Shown here piece by piece: positions 20,164-29,409 of a DNA stretch of 64,000 nt. The notes under the pieces were generated by a model. That model saw only the letters and a program-made list of their open reading frames with translations. It did not search any database and was not told the origin of the DNA. The stretch lies in assembly GCF_018219815.1 (NCBI RefSeq), contig NZ_JADMKU010000008.1, forward strand, positions 100,810-164,809, read 5' to 3'. The first letter of the stretch is position 1, and each line of letters starts with the position of its first letter. The DNA comes from Thalassovita aquimarina (GTDB lineage: Bacteria; Pseudomonadota; Alphaproteobacteria; Rhodobacterales; Rhodobacteraceae). The position numbers and the translations under genes were made by a program.

Positions 20164-20751
20164 TCAGACCGAAACCGCCTTGCGCACCATGTCCCAGTAG
20201 ATGCGTTCCACCTCGTCCGCCGACAGCCGGCCTTCGACCCGGTACCAAGTGGTGACCCCGGTCAGCATCGCGATCACCGCCATGGTTTCGATCCGGGTAT
20301 CGGCAGGGGCGAAAACGCCTTCCTCCTCGCCCTGGCGCAGGATCGCCTCCAGCTCGTTTTCATACTCGCGGCGCAGCGCCTCGATCTCGGCGAAATTTTC
20401 CGGCGTCAGGTTGCGCAGTTCCATATAGGCGATGAACACCTCGTCCGACCGGTCGAGGTGATAGCGGATGTGAAACCGGGTGAAATCTTCCAGCTTTTCC
20501 AGCGCGCTGCCCGTGCGACGACGCTTGGCGCGGCTGGCCAGCAGGTCATCCATGTGGCGGCGCATCAGGTCGAACAGCAGCGATTGCTTGTCGGGGGTGT
20601 AATTGTACAGCGCCCCGGCCTGCACGCCCACCTCCTTGGCGATCTGGCGCATCGACACCGCCGCGTAACCGTGGCGCGCGAAAAGCCTGAGCGCCGCGTC
20701 GAGCACGCGCGGGCCGGTGATATCGGAATGGGAACCTGCTGTCCTTGCCAT
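20164..20751 (-). CDS. TetR/AcrR family transcriptional regulator
   Basis: 195 residues. The N-terminal TetR helix-turn-helix is clear (VLDAALRLFARHGYAAVSMRQIAKEVGVQAGALYNYTPDKQSLL), followed by a ligand-binding helical domain. A palindromic candidate operator lies 14 bp upstream of its start, suggesting autoregulation. The ligand and other targets are not apparent from neighbours. Confidence 0.93.
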   Translation of the reverse strand: MARTAGSHSDITGPRVLDAALRLFARHGYAAVSMRQIAKEVGVQAGALYNYTPDKQSLLFDLMRRHMDDLLASRAKRRRTGSALEKLEDFTRFHIRYHLDRSDEVFIAYMELRNLTPENFAEIEALRREYENELEAILRQGEEEGVFAPADTRIETMAVIAMLTGVTTWYRVEGRLSADEVERIYWDMVRKAVSV

Positions 20752-20765
20752 GCCGGCAATTTAAC

Positions 20766-20779
20766 TGAACATTCGTTCA
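20766..20779. promoter_or_regulatory. Candidate TetR operator
   Basis: TGAACATTCGTTCA has perfect TGAAC/GTTCA arms around a 4-nt centre and sits 15 bp upstream of the TetR gene start, overlapping its likely promoter. Confidence 0.55.
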
Positions 20780-20843
20780 AATCAAAGAGCTATCGTACCC
20801 GACCGACCGATCGACCGCACCGGCAGGGCCATCCCCGGCTTTT

Positions 20844-21281
20844 TCAGGCAGAAACCACGAGCAGGACCAGCGCGACAGCCCCCCAGCCCGCAATCAACGG
20901 CAAGACCACCCAGTATTGGCGTTCCTTGGGCAGCTTCCAGCCCGCCGCGCCCCGTGCTTTCCACACCGTCGCCAGGGATGCGACCGGCCAATACACGGTG
21001 GCGCCCAGTGCCGCCCCCAAGACGGGACCAACCCAGTCGGCCCCCACCCAGTGCGCGATCAACCCGACCGCGAGAAGCGGCGTGTAGAAAACAAGATCGG
21101 CCAACGCCAGGCCCCACCAGAAGGCCACACCGACATCGGTGATTTGTTCCCTTGGTTCCTGCGTGCCCCAACGCACGCCCAATTCGTAGCTCAGCGCCGA
21201 AGTACACTGCGCCACCACGAGATAGGCAAACAGCAACCATCCCGGCCCCTGAATGATCCAGAATACGATATCGTCGCCCAT
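20844..21281 (-). CDS. Four-helix integral membrane protein of unknown function
   Basis: 145 residues with hydrophobic segments near 6-24, 52-76, 84-104 and 122-142. N-terminus MGDDIVFWIIQGPGWLLFAYLVV. No motif recognised. It lies upstream of, and co-oriented with, the TetR gene but 92 bp away with the operator between, so it is probably separate. Confidence 0.65.
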   Translation of the reverse strand: MGDDIVFWIIQGPGWLLFAYLVVAQCTSALSYELGVRWGTQEPREQITDVGVAFWWGLALADLVFYTPLLAVGLIAHWVGADWVGPVLGAALGATVYWPVASLATVWKARGAAGWKLPKERQYWVVLPLIAGWGAVALVLLVVSA

Positions 21282-21533
21282 ACCACCCCCAAGCAGTTCC
21301 CGGTTGATCCTAATCGGCAGGTGGCGCGGCGTCTTTGCGGTGTGTCAACAGCGCCGGATCCGGGGCCTGTGGCGTCAGACCCCGCGCATGCTCCCTGCCG
21401 CGCCGCTCCAGGTCTCATCGTACAGGCGAAACGGGCTTTCGGCGCATTCCCCCCGCGCCCTGCGGCGGCATTCCCTTGCGGGGCGACCTGTTCTGGTGCA
21501 AGAAAAACCATCCCTAGTCCGCGAGACGTCATC

Positions 21534-21788
21534 ATGCACGCGCCTCTTGTCCCGATCCTAATGCTGTCGCTGACCGGCCTTGCCGGCTGTGCGGCGACGC
21601 CCGAACTGAACGAACGGATCGAACCGGCCGCACGTACCGCGCCCTATCCCGCGCTGATCCCGCTCGACGATGTGACCGGCGACGGCACGGAACCACGGAT
21701 CACCGACAGCACCGCCGCGGAACTGCAGGCCCGCGCCCGCGCCCTGCGCGTCAAGGCAGCCAAGCTGCGCGAACTGGCCGGAAGCTGA
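21534..21788 (+). CDS. Small lipoprotein
   Basis: 84 residues. The signal sequence ends in the lipobox LAGC (C19), so the mature protein is lipid-anchored. The C-terminal part (ITDSTAAELQARARALRVKAAKLRELAG) is a short helical, coiled-coil-like segment. This pattern is common in Rhodobacterales just upstream of hom. No function can be assigned. No strong Shine-Dalgarno sequence precedes the ATG. Confidence 0.7.
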   Translation: MHAPLVPILMLSLTGLAGCAATPELNERIEPAARTAPYPALIPLDDVTGDGTEPRITDSTAAELQARARALRVKAAKLRELAGS

Positions 21789-21882
21789 GACGGGGTCGGC
21801 GGCCCGCCAATTGCCGCGTTGCACCGGGCCGAAAGACCCGATACATCGCCTATCCAAGATCAGTCATTTTCAGGAGGGCCAG

Positions 21883-23169
21883 ATGAGCCACCCCTTGCGC
21901 CTCGGAATTGCCGGGCTGGGCACCGTCGGTGTCGGCGTTATCAAAATCGTCCGTCAACAGGCCGCCCTTCTGACAGTGCGCACCGGCCGCGAGGTAGTGA
22001 TCAGCGCCATTTCGGCCCGCTCGCGGCACAAGGATCGCGGCGTGAACCTGTCGCAGTATGACTGGGAAGACGATCCCGTCGTGCTGGCACAGCGCGACGA
22101 CGTCGATGTCTATGTCGAACTGATGGGCGGCTCGGACGGACCCGCCAAGGCGTCGATCGAGGCGGCGCTTGCCGCCGGTAAGGACGTGGTGACCGCGAAC
22201 AAGGCGCTGCTGGCCCATCACGGCCAGGAACTGGCCGAACGGGCCGAGGCATCGGGCCGGGTTATCCGCTACGAGGCTGCGGTCGCGGGCGGCATCCCGG
22301 TCATCAAGGCGCTGACCGAAGGGTTGGCCGCCAACCAGTTCAGCCGCGTCATGGGGGTGATGAACGGCACCTGCAACTACATCCTGACCCGGATGGAAGA
22401 AACCGGTCAGGGCTACAACGTGCTGTTCGAGGAAGCCAACAAGCTGGGCTACCTGGAAGCTGACCCCAATCTCGACGTGGGCGGCATCGATGCCGGTCAC
22501 AAGCTGTCGATCCTGTCCACCGTCGCCTTCGGCACGAAGATCGATTTCGAAGGGGTGGAACTGGAAGGCATCCAGCGCATCAGCCTCGAAGACATCCGCC
22601 AGGCCGCCGACATGGGGTACCGCATCAAGCTGCTGGGCGTGGCGCAGATGACCGGCCGCGGGCTGGAACAGCGCATGTCCCCCTGCCTTGTCCCCGCCGA
22701 CAGCCCGCTGGGCCAGCTGGAAGGCGGCACCAACATGGTGGTGGTCGAAGGCGACAGAGTCGGCCAGATCGTGCTGCGTGGCGCCGGTGCGGGCGAAGGC
22801 CCCACCGCCAGCGCCGTGATGGGCGATGTCTGCGATATCGCACGCGGCATCCGTTACCCGGTCTTCGGTCAGCAGGCCGCCAGCCTGCAACCGGCGCCGC
22901 GCGCCCAGTCCACCCTGCCCGCGCCCTATTACCTGCGCATGGCGCTCAAGGACAAACCGGGGGCGCTGGCCAAGGTCGCCTCGATCCTGGGCGAGGCAGG
23001 CGTATCGATCAACCGGATGCGGCAGTACGGCCATGCCGATGACAGCGCACCGGTGCTGATCGTGACCCACAAAACCACGCGCGCCGATATCGACACCGCG
23101 ATGGCCGCGATCGAAACCACCGATGTCGTGACCGAAGCGCCGGTTGCGTTGCGGATCGAAAGCGTTTGA
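21883..23169 (+). CDS. hom: Homoserine dehydrogenase
   Basis: 428 residues from MSHPLRLGIAGLG, preceded by AGGAGGG at 21872-21878. The NAD(P)-binding motif GLGTVGVG lies at about 11-18, the catalytic domain includes GGIPVIKALTEGL, NGTCNYILTRM and ANKLGYLEADPNLDVGGIDAGHKL, and an ACT domain (about 350-428, YLRMALKDKPGALAKVASILGE) provides feedback control by threonine. It commits aspartate semialdehyde to threonine and methionine. Confidence 0.97.
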   Translation: MSHPLRLGIAGLGTVGVGVIKIVRQQAALLTVRTGREVVISAISARSRHKDRGVNLSQYDWEDDPVVLAQRDDVDVYVELMGGSDGPAKASIEAALAAGKDVVTANKALLAHHGQELAERAEASGRVIRYEAAVAGGIPVIKALTEGLAANQFSRVMGVMNGTCNYILTRMEETGQGYNVLFEEANKLGYLEADPNLDVGGIDAGHKLSILSTVAFGTKIDFEGVELEGIQRISLEDIRQAADMGYRIKLLGVAQMTGRGLEQRMSPCLVPADSPLGQLEGGTNMVVVEGDRVGQIVLRGAGAGEGPTASAVMGDVCDIARGIRYPVFGQQAASLQPAPRAQSTLPAPYYLRMALKDKPGALAKVASILGEAGVSINRMRQYGHADDSAPVLIVTHKTTRADIDTAMAAIETTDVVTEAPVALRIESV

Positions 23170-23257
23170 AGCTGAAGCCCGCCGGGGTACCGTCTGGAAT
23201 CGCCGGATGCCCTTGGCGGGCGTATTTGGGAAATGGTGAAAGGGCTTTGGAGCATAC

Positions 23258-25027
23258 GTGATCGGGGATGAACGGGCATATCTGGGCGTCGAGGCGTCGC
23301 TGACCGGGCGGCGCTGGATCGGGCCGGGGGCGGAGGTTGAACGCATGGCCGAGGCGATGCGCCAGCAAACCGACCTGCCCGCCGCCCTGTGCCAGACGCT
23401 GGCCCGGCGCGGTGTCGCCCCCGAGGCCGTGCAGTCTTTCCTGGAACCGCAGTTGCGCGAATTGCTTCCCGACCCGCGGTCGCTGAAGGACATGGAAACC
23501 GCCGCCGCGCGGTTCCTGCAGGCGGTGAAGCAGCGCGAAAGAATCGCCATTTTCGCCGATTACGATGTCGATGGCGGGTCCTCGGCCGCGCTGCTGATCG
23601 ACTGGCTGCGCAAGATGGGACGGCAGGCGACGCTCTACGTGCCCGACCGGATCGACGAAGGCTATGGCCCCAACGAACCCGCGATGGCGGCGCTGGCGCG
23701 AGATCACGACCTGATCGTCTGCGTCGATTGCGGCACGCTTTCTCATGGTCCCATCGCCGCCGCCAAGGGGGCCGACGTGGTGGTTCTGGATCACCACCTT
23801 GGCGGCGAAACACTGCCCAACTGCCTTGCCGTGGTGAATCCCAACCGGCAGGACGAATCCGGCGACCTGGCGCATCTGTGCGCCGCCGCCGTGGTGTTCC
23901 TGATGCTGGTCGAGGCCAACCGGCAGATGCGCAGCGATGGCGCGCAGGGCCCCGACCTGATGGCGATGCTGGACCTGGTGGCGCTGGCCACGGTGGCCGA
24001 TGTGGCGCCGCTCATTGGCGTCAACCGGGCGCTGGTGCGGCAGGGGCTGAAGATAATGGCCCGGCGCGCCCGACCCGGACTGGTGGCCTTGTCCGACGTG
24101 GGCCGGATCGATCAGGCCCCGACCTCCTATCATCTGGGCTTCGTGCTGGGACCGCGGGTCAACGCGGGCGGCCGGATCGGCGCGGCCGACCTGGGCGCGC
24201 GGCTGTTGTCGACTGACAATGCGGTCGAGGCGCGGGCGATGGCCGAGCGGCTGGATGCGCTGAACACCGAACGGCGCGACATCGAAAATTCGGTGCGCGC
24301 GGCAGCGATGGAACAGGCCGAGGAACGCGGGCTGGAGGCGCCGCTGGTCTGGGCGTCGGGCGAAGGCTGGCATCCCGGCGTGGTCGGCATCGTGGCCAGC
24401 CGATTGAAGGAAACCACCAACCGCCCCGCCATCGTGATCGGGCTGGACGGCGACGAGGGCAAGGGATCGGGCCGGTCGGTCAGCGGCGTCGACCTGGGCG
24501 CCAGCATTCAGCGGCTGGCCGCCGAGGGGCTGCTGATCAAGGGCGGCGGGCACAAGATGGCCGCCGGTCTGACCGTGGCGCGCGACAAGGTCGAGGCGGC
24601 GATGGAGCGACTGTCCGAACTGTTGGCGAAACAGGGCGCGGGCGATGCGGGCCCGTCCGATCTGAAGCTCGACGGCGTGCTGATGCCGGGGGCAGCGCAG
24701 GTCGAACTGGTCGAACAGATCGAAAAGGCCGGCCCCTTCGGCGCCAGCGCCCCCGCCCCGCGCTATGTCTTTCCCGATGTGGAGATTCGTTTCGCCAAAC
24801 GTGTCGGGGAATCGCATCTGAAGCTGAGCTTCGGCGACGGCATGGGCGCCCGGATCGACGCGATCTGTTTCGGTGCTTTCGACGGGCCCTTGGGGCCGCG
24901 GCTGTCCGATCATGGCGGGGCGCGGTTCCATCTGGCGGGGCGGCTGGAAATCAACAGCTGGGGCGGCCGGCAATCGGTGCAATTGCGTCTGGAAGACGCC
25001 GCTGAAGCCGGTTCGAACCCGGTGTGA
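23258..25027 (+). CDS. recJ: Single-stranded-DNA-specific exonuclease RecJ
   Basis: 589 residues with a GTG start (GGAG 6 nt upstream). DHH-family motifs are FADYDVDGGSSAALL, VCVDCGTLSHG and VVLDHHLGGE, and the C-terminal DHHA1 motif GGGHKMAAGLTV is present. It degrades 5' single-stranded ends in recombination and repair. It is 88 bp downstream of hom. In relatives I recall glpX between these two genes; it is absent here. Confidence 0.96.
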   Translation: MIGDERAYLGVEASLTGRRWIGPGAEVERMAEAMRQQTDLPAALCQTLARRGVAPEAVQSFLEPQLRELLPDPRSLKDMETAAARFLQAVKQRERIAIFADYDVDGGSSAALLIDWLRKMGRQATLYVPDRIDEGYGPNEPAMAALARDHDLIVCVDCGTLSHGPIAAAKGADVVVLDHHLGGETLPNCLAVVNPNRQDESGDLAHLCAAAVVFLMLVEANRQMRSDGAQGPDLMAMLDLVALATVADVAPLIGVNRALVRQGLKIMARRARPGLVALSDVGRIDQAPTSYHLGFVLGPRVNAGGRIGAADLGARLLSTDNAVEARAMAERLDALNTERRDIENSVRAAAMEQAEERGLEAPLVWASGEGWHPGVVGIVASRLKETTNRPAIVIGLDGDEGKGSGRSVSGVDLGASIQRLAAEGLLIKGGGHKMAAGLTVARDKVEAAMERLSELLAKQGAGDAGPSDLKLDGVLMPGAAQVELVEQIEKAGPFGASAPAPRYVFPDVEIRFAKRVGESHLKLSFGDGMGARIDAICFGAFDGPLGPRLSDHGGARFHLAGRLEINSWGGRQSVQLRLEDAAEAGSNPV

Positions 25028-25104
25028 AATTTCCGTCACAAAATCTGCATTTTCCTCTTGCGGTAACGGCGGGCTTTGCCTAAGTACGCCCCACACTACA
25101 GAGT

Positions 25105-25179
25105 GTCCCGTTCGTCTATCGGTTAGGACGCCAGGTTTTCAACCTGGAAAGAGGGGTTCGATTCCCCTACGGGATGCCA
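25105..25179 (+). tRNA. tRNA-Glu (anticodon TTC), copy 1
   Basis: 75 nt including an encoded CCA. The acceptor stem GTCCCGT pairs with ACGGGAT, the anticodon stem is CCAGG/CCTGG with loop TTTTCAA (anticodon TTC), and the T-arm is GGGGTTCGATTCCCC. It is identical to the copy at 26343-26417. A similar upstream sequence (CTTTGCCTAAGT...CGCCCCACAC) looks like a strong promoter. Confidence 0.97.
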
Positions 25180-25354
25180 CTTTCCCAGAAGTTTTGAATT
25201 TATCGCAAGCAGCGACGTCCGGCAGGTCGGGCGTCAATGTGTGTATACGCACATGGGGTTTGCTTGTCTGAGGTGGTGACACCACCACCGTGTCACCTAT
25301 ATCGTTCGGCCGGGCAATGCGCCCTGCTTCTGACTCCGCTTTCAAGGTGACCAC

Positions 25355-26206
25355 ATGAATATGCAATACGTCCCTCCCAAGACCTGGACATGGGATTCGG
25401 AAAATGGCGGCCAATTCGCCAATATCAACCGTCCCACCGCCGGCGCTACCCATGACGCCGAATTGCCCCGTGGCGACCACGATTTTCAGCTCTATTCGCT
25501 GGCCACGCCGAACGGGGTGAAGGTTACGGTGATGTTCGAAGAATTGCTGGAGGCAGGCCATGCGGGCGCGGAATACGACGCCTGGCCGATCCGCATCGCG
25601 GAAGGCGCGCAATTCGGATCTGGCTTCGTTGAGGTGAACCCCAATTCCAAGATCCCTGCGCTGCTGGACCTGACCGGCGACGAACCGCTGCGGCTGTTCG
25701 AAAGCGGCTCGATGCTGCTGCATCTGGCCGACAAGTTCGGCGCCTTCCTGCCCGCCGAAGGACCGGGGCGGACCGAGACGCTGAACTGGTTGTTCTGGCA
25801 GATGGGCAGCGCGCCGTTCCTGGGCGGCGGCTTCGGTCATTTCTTCGCCTATGCACCGGAGAAGTTCGAATATCCGATCAACCGCTACACGATGGAGGTC
25901 AAGCGCCAGCTTGACGTGCTGGACCGGCAGCTGGCCGAACGGCCCTATATCGCCGGCGAGGACTACACCATCGCCGACATGGCGATCTGGCCGTGGTATG
26001 GCCAGGTGGTCCGCGGCAAGGTCTATCCCGGCGCGGCCGAGTTCCTCGATGCGGGCAGCTATCGCCATGTCCTGGCCTGGGCCGAAAAGATCGCGGAACG
26101 CCCGGCAGTCAAGCGCGGGATTCTGGTCAACAGGACCTGGGGAGAAGAAAACGAACAGGTTCCCGAGCGCCATTCGGCACAGGATTTCGCCGGTAAGGCG
26201 CTGTAA
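25355..26206 (+). CDS. yghU: Glutathione S-transferase, YghU type
   Basis: 283 residues, longer than typical GSTs as expected for YghU. The N-terminal thioredoxin-like domain contains the YghU signature FQLYSLATPNGVKVTVMFEELLE and NPNSKIPALLD with SGSMLLHLADKF, followed by the helical domain (YIAGEDYTIADMAIWPWYG). Members bind two glutathione molecules and act as disulfide-bond oxidoreductases. The gene stands alone between two identical tRNA-Glu genes. Confidence 0.93.
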   Translation: MNMQYVPPKTWTWDSENGGQFANINRPTAGATHDAELPRGDHDFQLYSLATPNGVKVTVMFEELLEAGHAGAEYDAWPIRIAEGAQFGSGFVEVNPNSKIPALLDLTGDEPLRLFESGSMLLHLADKFGAFLPAEGPGRTETLNWLFWQMGSAPFLGGGFGHFFAYAPEKFEYPINRYTMEVKRQLDVLDRQLAERPYIAGEDYTIADMAIWPWYGQVVRGKVYPGAAEFLDAGSYRHVLAWAEKIAERPAVKRGILVNRTWGEENEQVPERHSAQDFAGKAL

Positions 26207-26342
26207 TCGCACCGACCTGCAAACGCCTCGCGGAGCCCTGGGGTTTCGCGGGGCGCCTTCGGAAAATAATTTCCATCACAGGCGCATTTTGGCCCTTGAT
26301 CTGTAAATGCGCTTTGCATAAAAGCGCCCCACACGAGAGAGT

Positions 26343-26417
26343 GTCCCGTTCGTCTATCGGTTAGGACGCCAGGTTTTCAACCTGGAAAGAGGGGTTCGAT
26401 TCCCCTACGGGATGCCA
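26343..26417 (+). tRNA. tRNA-Glu (anticodon TTC), copy 2
   Basis: Identical in all 75 nt to copy 1. The flank CGCCCCACAC, 20 nt upstream, is also shared, with CTTTGCATAAAA as a likely -10 region and TTGATC 16 nt before it. Confidence 0.97.
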
Positions 26418-26527
26418 CCTTCCATTGGCATTTTAAGACTGATGTGAAGCAACGGCACCGGTGTGTCCGGTCGCAACGACCTTTGACACCGCGATGCCTG
26501 CCCTGCATGAAAACGGGAGAACGACCC

Positions 26528-26550
26528 GCGCATCCTGTCGCAGGATGCGC
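26528..26550. repeat. Perfect 10-bp hairpin in a gap
   Basis: GCGCATCCTG and CAGGATGCGC flank a 3-nt loop. No T-run follows on either strand, so it is not a standard terminator. It lies in the 247-bp gap between tRNA-Glu copy 2 and the DUF2842 terminator; nothing else is recognised in that gap. Confidence 0.5.
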
Positions 26551-26589
26551 CAGTTGATGCGCAGCAAACGCACGCCCTTGTCATGGCAA

Positions 26590-26617
26590 TAAAAAAGCCC
26601 GGCCTGCGCGGCCGGGC
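26590..26617 (-). terminator. Terminator of the purA-DUF2842 operon
   Basis: GCCCGGCC (26597-26604), a 5-nt loop, GGCCGGGC (26610-26617), with AAAAAA to the left on the + strand giving a T-run on the minus strand. Confidence 0.9.
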
Positions 26618-26664
26618 GAATGTCATGACGAAGGCGCGATCGCGCAGCGGCTCGGGACGGTACC

Positions 26665-26901
26665 TCAGCCCTCCCGATCGTCCTGCGGCGCATCGGGGTC
26701 GGCCTGCCCCACTCCCTTGAAGACGAACTTGAACGGCAGCGCCCAGACGATGCCGAGCCCCACGTAGATCAGCAGTTCAAGCCAGAGCGCCGGTCGGTCG
26801 AACAGGTTCACGACGCTAATCGCCGCCACGATATAGGCGGGCAGTCCGATCAGCAGGATCACCAGGGACAAGCGACGGCGGGCTTTGTAACTCAGGGCCA
26901 T
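26665..26901 (-). CDS. DUF2842 domain-containing membrane protein
   Basis: 78 residues from MALSYKARRR, the usual start in the family; a GTG 9 nt further up (26910) directly abutting the purA stop is the alternative. Two membrane helices (about 10-30 and 38-60) with LPAYIVAAISVVNLF and the tail WALPFKFVFKGVGQADPDA are typical. The function is unknown. It is conserved beside purA in Rhodobacterales. Confidence 0.85.
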   Translation of the reverse strand: MALSYKARRRLSLVILLIGLPAYIVAAISVVNLFDRPALWLELLIYVGLGIVWALPFKFVFKGVGQADPDAPQDDREG

Positions 26902-26910
26902 AACGGGCAC

Positions 26911-28224
26911 TTAGTCCGCGAAGGGGTCGGTGACAAGGATGGTGTCGTCGCGCTCCGGCGAGGTCGACAGCAGCGCCACCGGGCATTCGATAAGCTCTTC
27001 CACCCGCTTGACGTACTTGATCGCGTTGGCGGGCAGGTCGTTCCAGCTGCGCGCGCCTTCGGTCGATTCGCTCCAGCCCGGCATTTCCTCGTAAACGGGT
27101 TTGCAGCGCGCCTGCTGATCGGCGGCGGTGGGCAGGTAGTCGAGCGTTTCACCGTCCAGTTCATACCCGACACAGATCTTCAGCGTCTCGAACCCGTCCA
27201 GCACATCGAGCTTGGTCAGCGAAATGCCGTTGATGCCCGAGGTCGCACAGGTCTGGCGCACCAGGCAGGCATCGAACCAGCCGCAGCGACGCTGACGACC
27301 GGTGGTCGTGCCGAACTCGTGCCCGCGCGTGCCCAGGCGCTCGCCATCCTCATCCGGCTTGCCCTCGGCGTTCAGAAGCTCGGTCGGGAACGGGCCTTCG
27401 CCGACCCGGGTGGTATATGCCTTCACGATGCCCAGCACGTAGTCGATCGAGTTCGGGCCGATGCCAACCCCGGTCGCGGCCTGACCGGCAATCACGTTCG
27501 ACGAGGTCACGAAGGGATAGGTGCCGAAATCGATGTCCAGAAGCGCGCCCTGCGCCCCTTCGAACAGGATGCGTTTTCCCGCCTTGCGCTTCTCGTTCAT
27601 CACCTTCCACACCGGCGCCGCAAAGGGCAGGATCTGGGGCGCGATTTCCTTCAGCTTGGCGATCAGTGCATCACGGTCGATGGGCTCGACGCCCAGCCCC
27701 TTGCGCAACGGATCATGGTGCTGGAGTGCGCGGTCGACACGGGCCTCAAGGGTCGCTTCGTCGGCCAGATCGGCAACGCGAATGGCACGGCGGCCAACCT
27801 TGTCCTCATAGGCCGGACCGATGCCGCGGCCAGTGGTGCCGATCTTGGTGCCCTTGCTCGCGGCTTCCTCGCGGGCACGATCCAGTTCGCCGTGGAGCGG
27901 CAGGATCAGCGGCGTGTTCTCCGCGATCATCAGGGTCTCCGGCGTGATCTCCACGCCCTGGGCGCGCACCGTTTCGATCTCATTCATCAGATGCCACGGG
28001 TCCAGCACCACGCCGTTGCCGATCACGCTGAGCTTGCCGCCGCGCACCACGCCCGAGGGCAGCGCGTGCAGCTTGTAGACCTTGCTGTCGATGACCAGCG
28101 TATGGCCGGCATTGTGGCCGCCCTGGAACCGCGCGATCACGTCGGCGCGTTCCGACAGCCAGTCCACGATCTTGCCTTTGCCTTCATCGCCCCATTGGGC
28201 GCCGACCACGACGACGTTTGCCAT
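26911..28224 (-). CDS. purA: Adenylosuccinate synthetase
   Basis: 437 residues from [18 protein letters not shown], preceded by AAAAGGA. GTP-binding and catalytic motifs [40 protein letters not shown] and LTKLDVLDG are all present. It makes adenylosuccinate from IMP and aspartate in AMP synthesis. DUF2842 follows directly. Confidence 0.98.
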   Translation of the reverse strand: MANVVVVGAQWGDEGKGKIVDWLSERADVIARFQGGHNAGHTLVIDSKVYKLHALPSGVVRGGKLSVIGNGVVLDPWHLMNEIETVRAQGVEITPETLMIAENTPLILPLHGELDRAREEAASKGTKIGTTGRGIGPAYEDKVGRRAIRVADLADEATLEARVDRALQHHDPLRKGLGVEPIDRDALIAKLKEIAPQILPFAAPVWKVMNEKRKAGKRILFEGAQGALLDIDFGTYPFVTSSNVIAGQAATGVGIGPNSIDYVLGIVKAYTTRVGEGPFPTELLNAEGKPDEDGERLGTRGHEFGTTTGRQRRCGWFDACLVRQTCATSGINGISLTKLDVLDGFETLKICVGYELDGETLDYLPTAADQQARCKPVYEEMPGWSESTEGARSWNDLPANAIKYVKRVEELIECPVALLSTSPERDDTILVTDPFAD

Positions 28225-28361
28225 TGCTGGTTCCTTTTGAAATTGGATCAAACCCGCGCCCGTATATATCCCCCGCCGGGGCAGGGAAACCGGAAATTCG
28301 CCCCGGCACTGGACCGGCGGCGGCAGATTGCGTAATTCGTGGTTAACACGCGAGGATTCTC

Positions 28362-28769
28362 ATGGGGGACGAAATGGGATTACTGCTGCGTTGGCTTGTG
28401 GCTTTCGTATTACTGACGGCCACGTTCAATCCGACGGAATGGAATTATACATCCTGGGCGGTGCAGCATTATGGCGACCAGACACCGCTGGCGGTGCTGC
28501 TGGGGCTTTTGCTGCTGATCGGCTACATCATCTACCTGCGCGCCACGCTGCGGTCGATCGGCGGCTTCGGCATGTTCCTGATCATGGCGGTGATCGCCGC
28601 GCTGATCTGGGTGCTTTACGATTACGGACTGCTGGACCTGCAGAATCCGACGATGAACACCTGGATCGGGCTGTTTGCCCTGTCGGTGGTGCTGGGCATC
28701 GGGCTGAGCTGGAGCCACATAAGGCGGATGCTGTCGGGCCAGTACGATATCGACGATGTGGAAGAATAG
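28362..28769 (+). CDS. Integral membrane protein (DUF6524-like)
   Basis: 135 residues with four predicted helices (about 6-22, 42-62, 68-88, 100-122) and conserved FNPTEWNYTSW near the N-terminus. I tentatively match it to DUF6524; the function is unknown. Co-oriented with secG, 100 bp upstream of it. Confidence 0.65.
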   Translation: MGDEMGLLLRWLVAFVLLTATFNPTEWNYTSWAVQHYGDQTPLAVLLGLLLLIGYIIYLRATLRSIGGFGMFLIMAVIAALIWVLYDYGLLDLQNPTMNTWIGLFALSVVLGIGLSWSHIRRMLSGQYDIDDVEE

Positions 28770-28869
28770 ATCCACCCTATCAAAATCCCCCTGCCCCCTG
28801 CCCTTCGGGGTTGCACCATGCTGGCTTAGCCCTTAAGTAGCCGCATCGAACCAATCCGAAGGCTGCTCC

Positions 28870-29235
28870 ATGGAAAACGTCGTTCTCATCATCCACCTTC
28901 TTCTGGCGCTGTCGCTGATCGGCGTCGTGCTGATGCAACGGTCGGAAGGCGGCGGTCTGGGCATGGGCGGCGGTGGCGGCGCGGCGACCGGCCGCGCGGC
29001 GGCAACGGCATTGGGCAAAGTGACCTGGGTGCTGGCCATTGGTTTTATCTGCACCTCGATCGCGCTGACGATCATCGCCGCCGAGAAATCGGCAGGCAGC
29101 TCGGTCCTGGACCGCGTCGGCGCCGGCAGCACCGCAACCGAAGAAACCGGCGATGCGCCGGAACCGTCTTTGGGCAACAACCTGTTGCCGCCTTCGACGG
29201 GTGGCGATGCGCCGCTGGTTCCGCGCGCCGACTGA
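28870..29235 (+). CDS. secG: Preprotein translocase subunit SecG
   Basis: 121 residues. The first helix (VVLIIHLLLALSLIGVVLMQ) leads to RSEGGGLGMGGGGGAATGRAA, the hallmark SecG loop, and then a second helix (WVLAIGFICTSIALTIIAA). The acidic C-terminal tail is common in alphaproteobacteria. SecG is the accessory third subunit of the SecYEG channel. Confidence 0.95.
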   Translation: MENVVLIIHLLLALSLIGVVLMQRSEGGGLGMGGGGGAATGRAAATALGKVTWVLAIGFICTSIALTIIAAEKSAGSSVLDRVGAGSTATEETGDAPEPSLGNNLLPPSTGGDAPLVPRAD

Positions 29236-29409
29236 CCACAACCGATTGAGAAACGCAGGAAGGCCGCAACTGCATCTAGCGGTCGTCTTGCTATAAATCT
29301 GCGAATCTAGTATTGCTTGAGTCCCGTGGTGCTACGGTTTTTCACGACCGTAGGGGCTTGGTTATTGGCGTATGGACGCCAGTTCGAAATCACGGGGGTT
29401 GCCGAAAAT

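Noticed and set aside
21789..21882. Possible attenuator or riboswitch before hom
   Set aside because: No leader peptide with Thr/Met run and no strong alternative hairpins.
21850..23550. 566-codon open frame on the minus strand across hom and recJ
   Set aside because: Antisense to two well-supported genes; no family features.
26222..26260. Terminator after yghU
   Set aside because: The GC-rich inverted sequence is imperfect and lacks a T-run on the + strand, so I did not annotate it.
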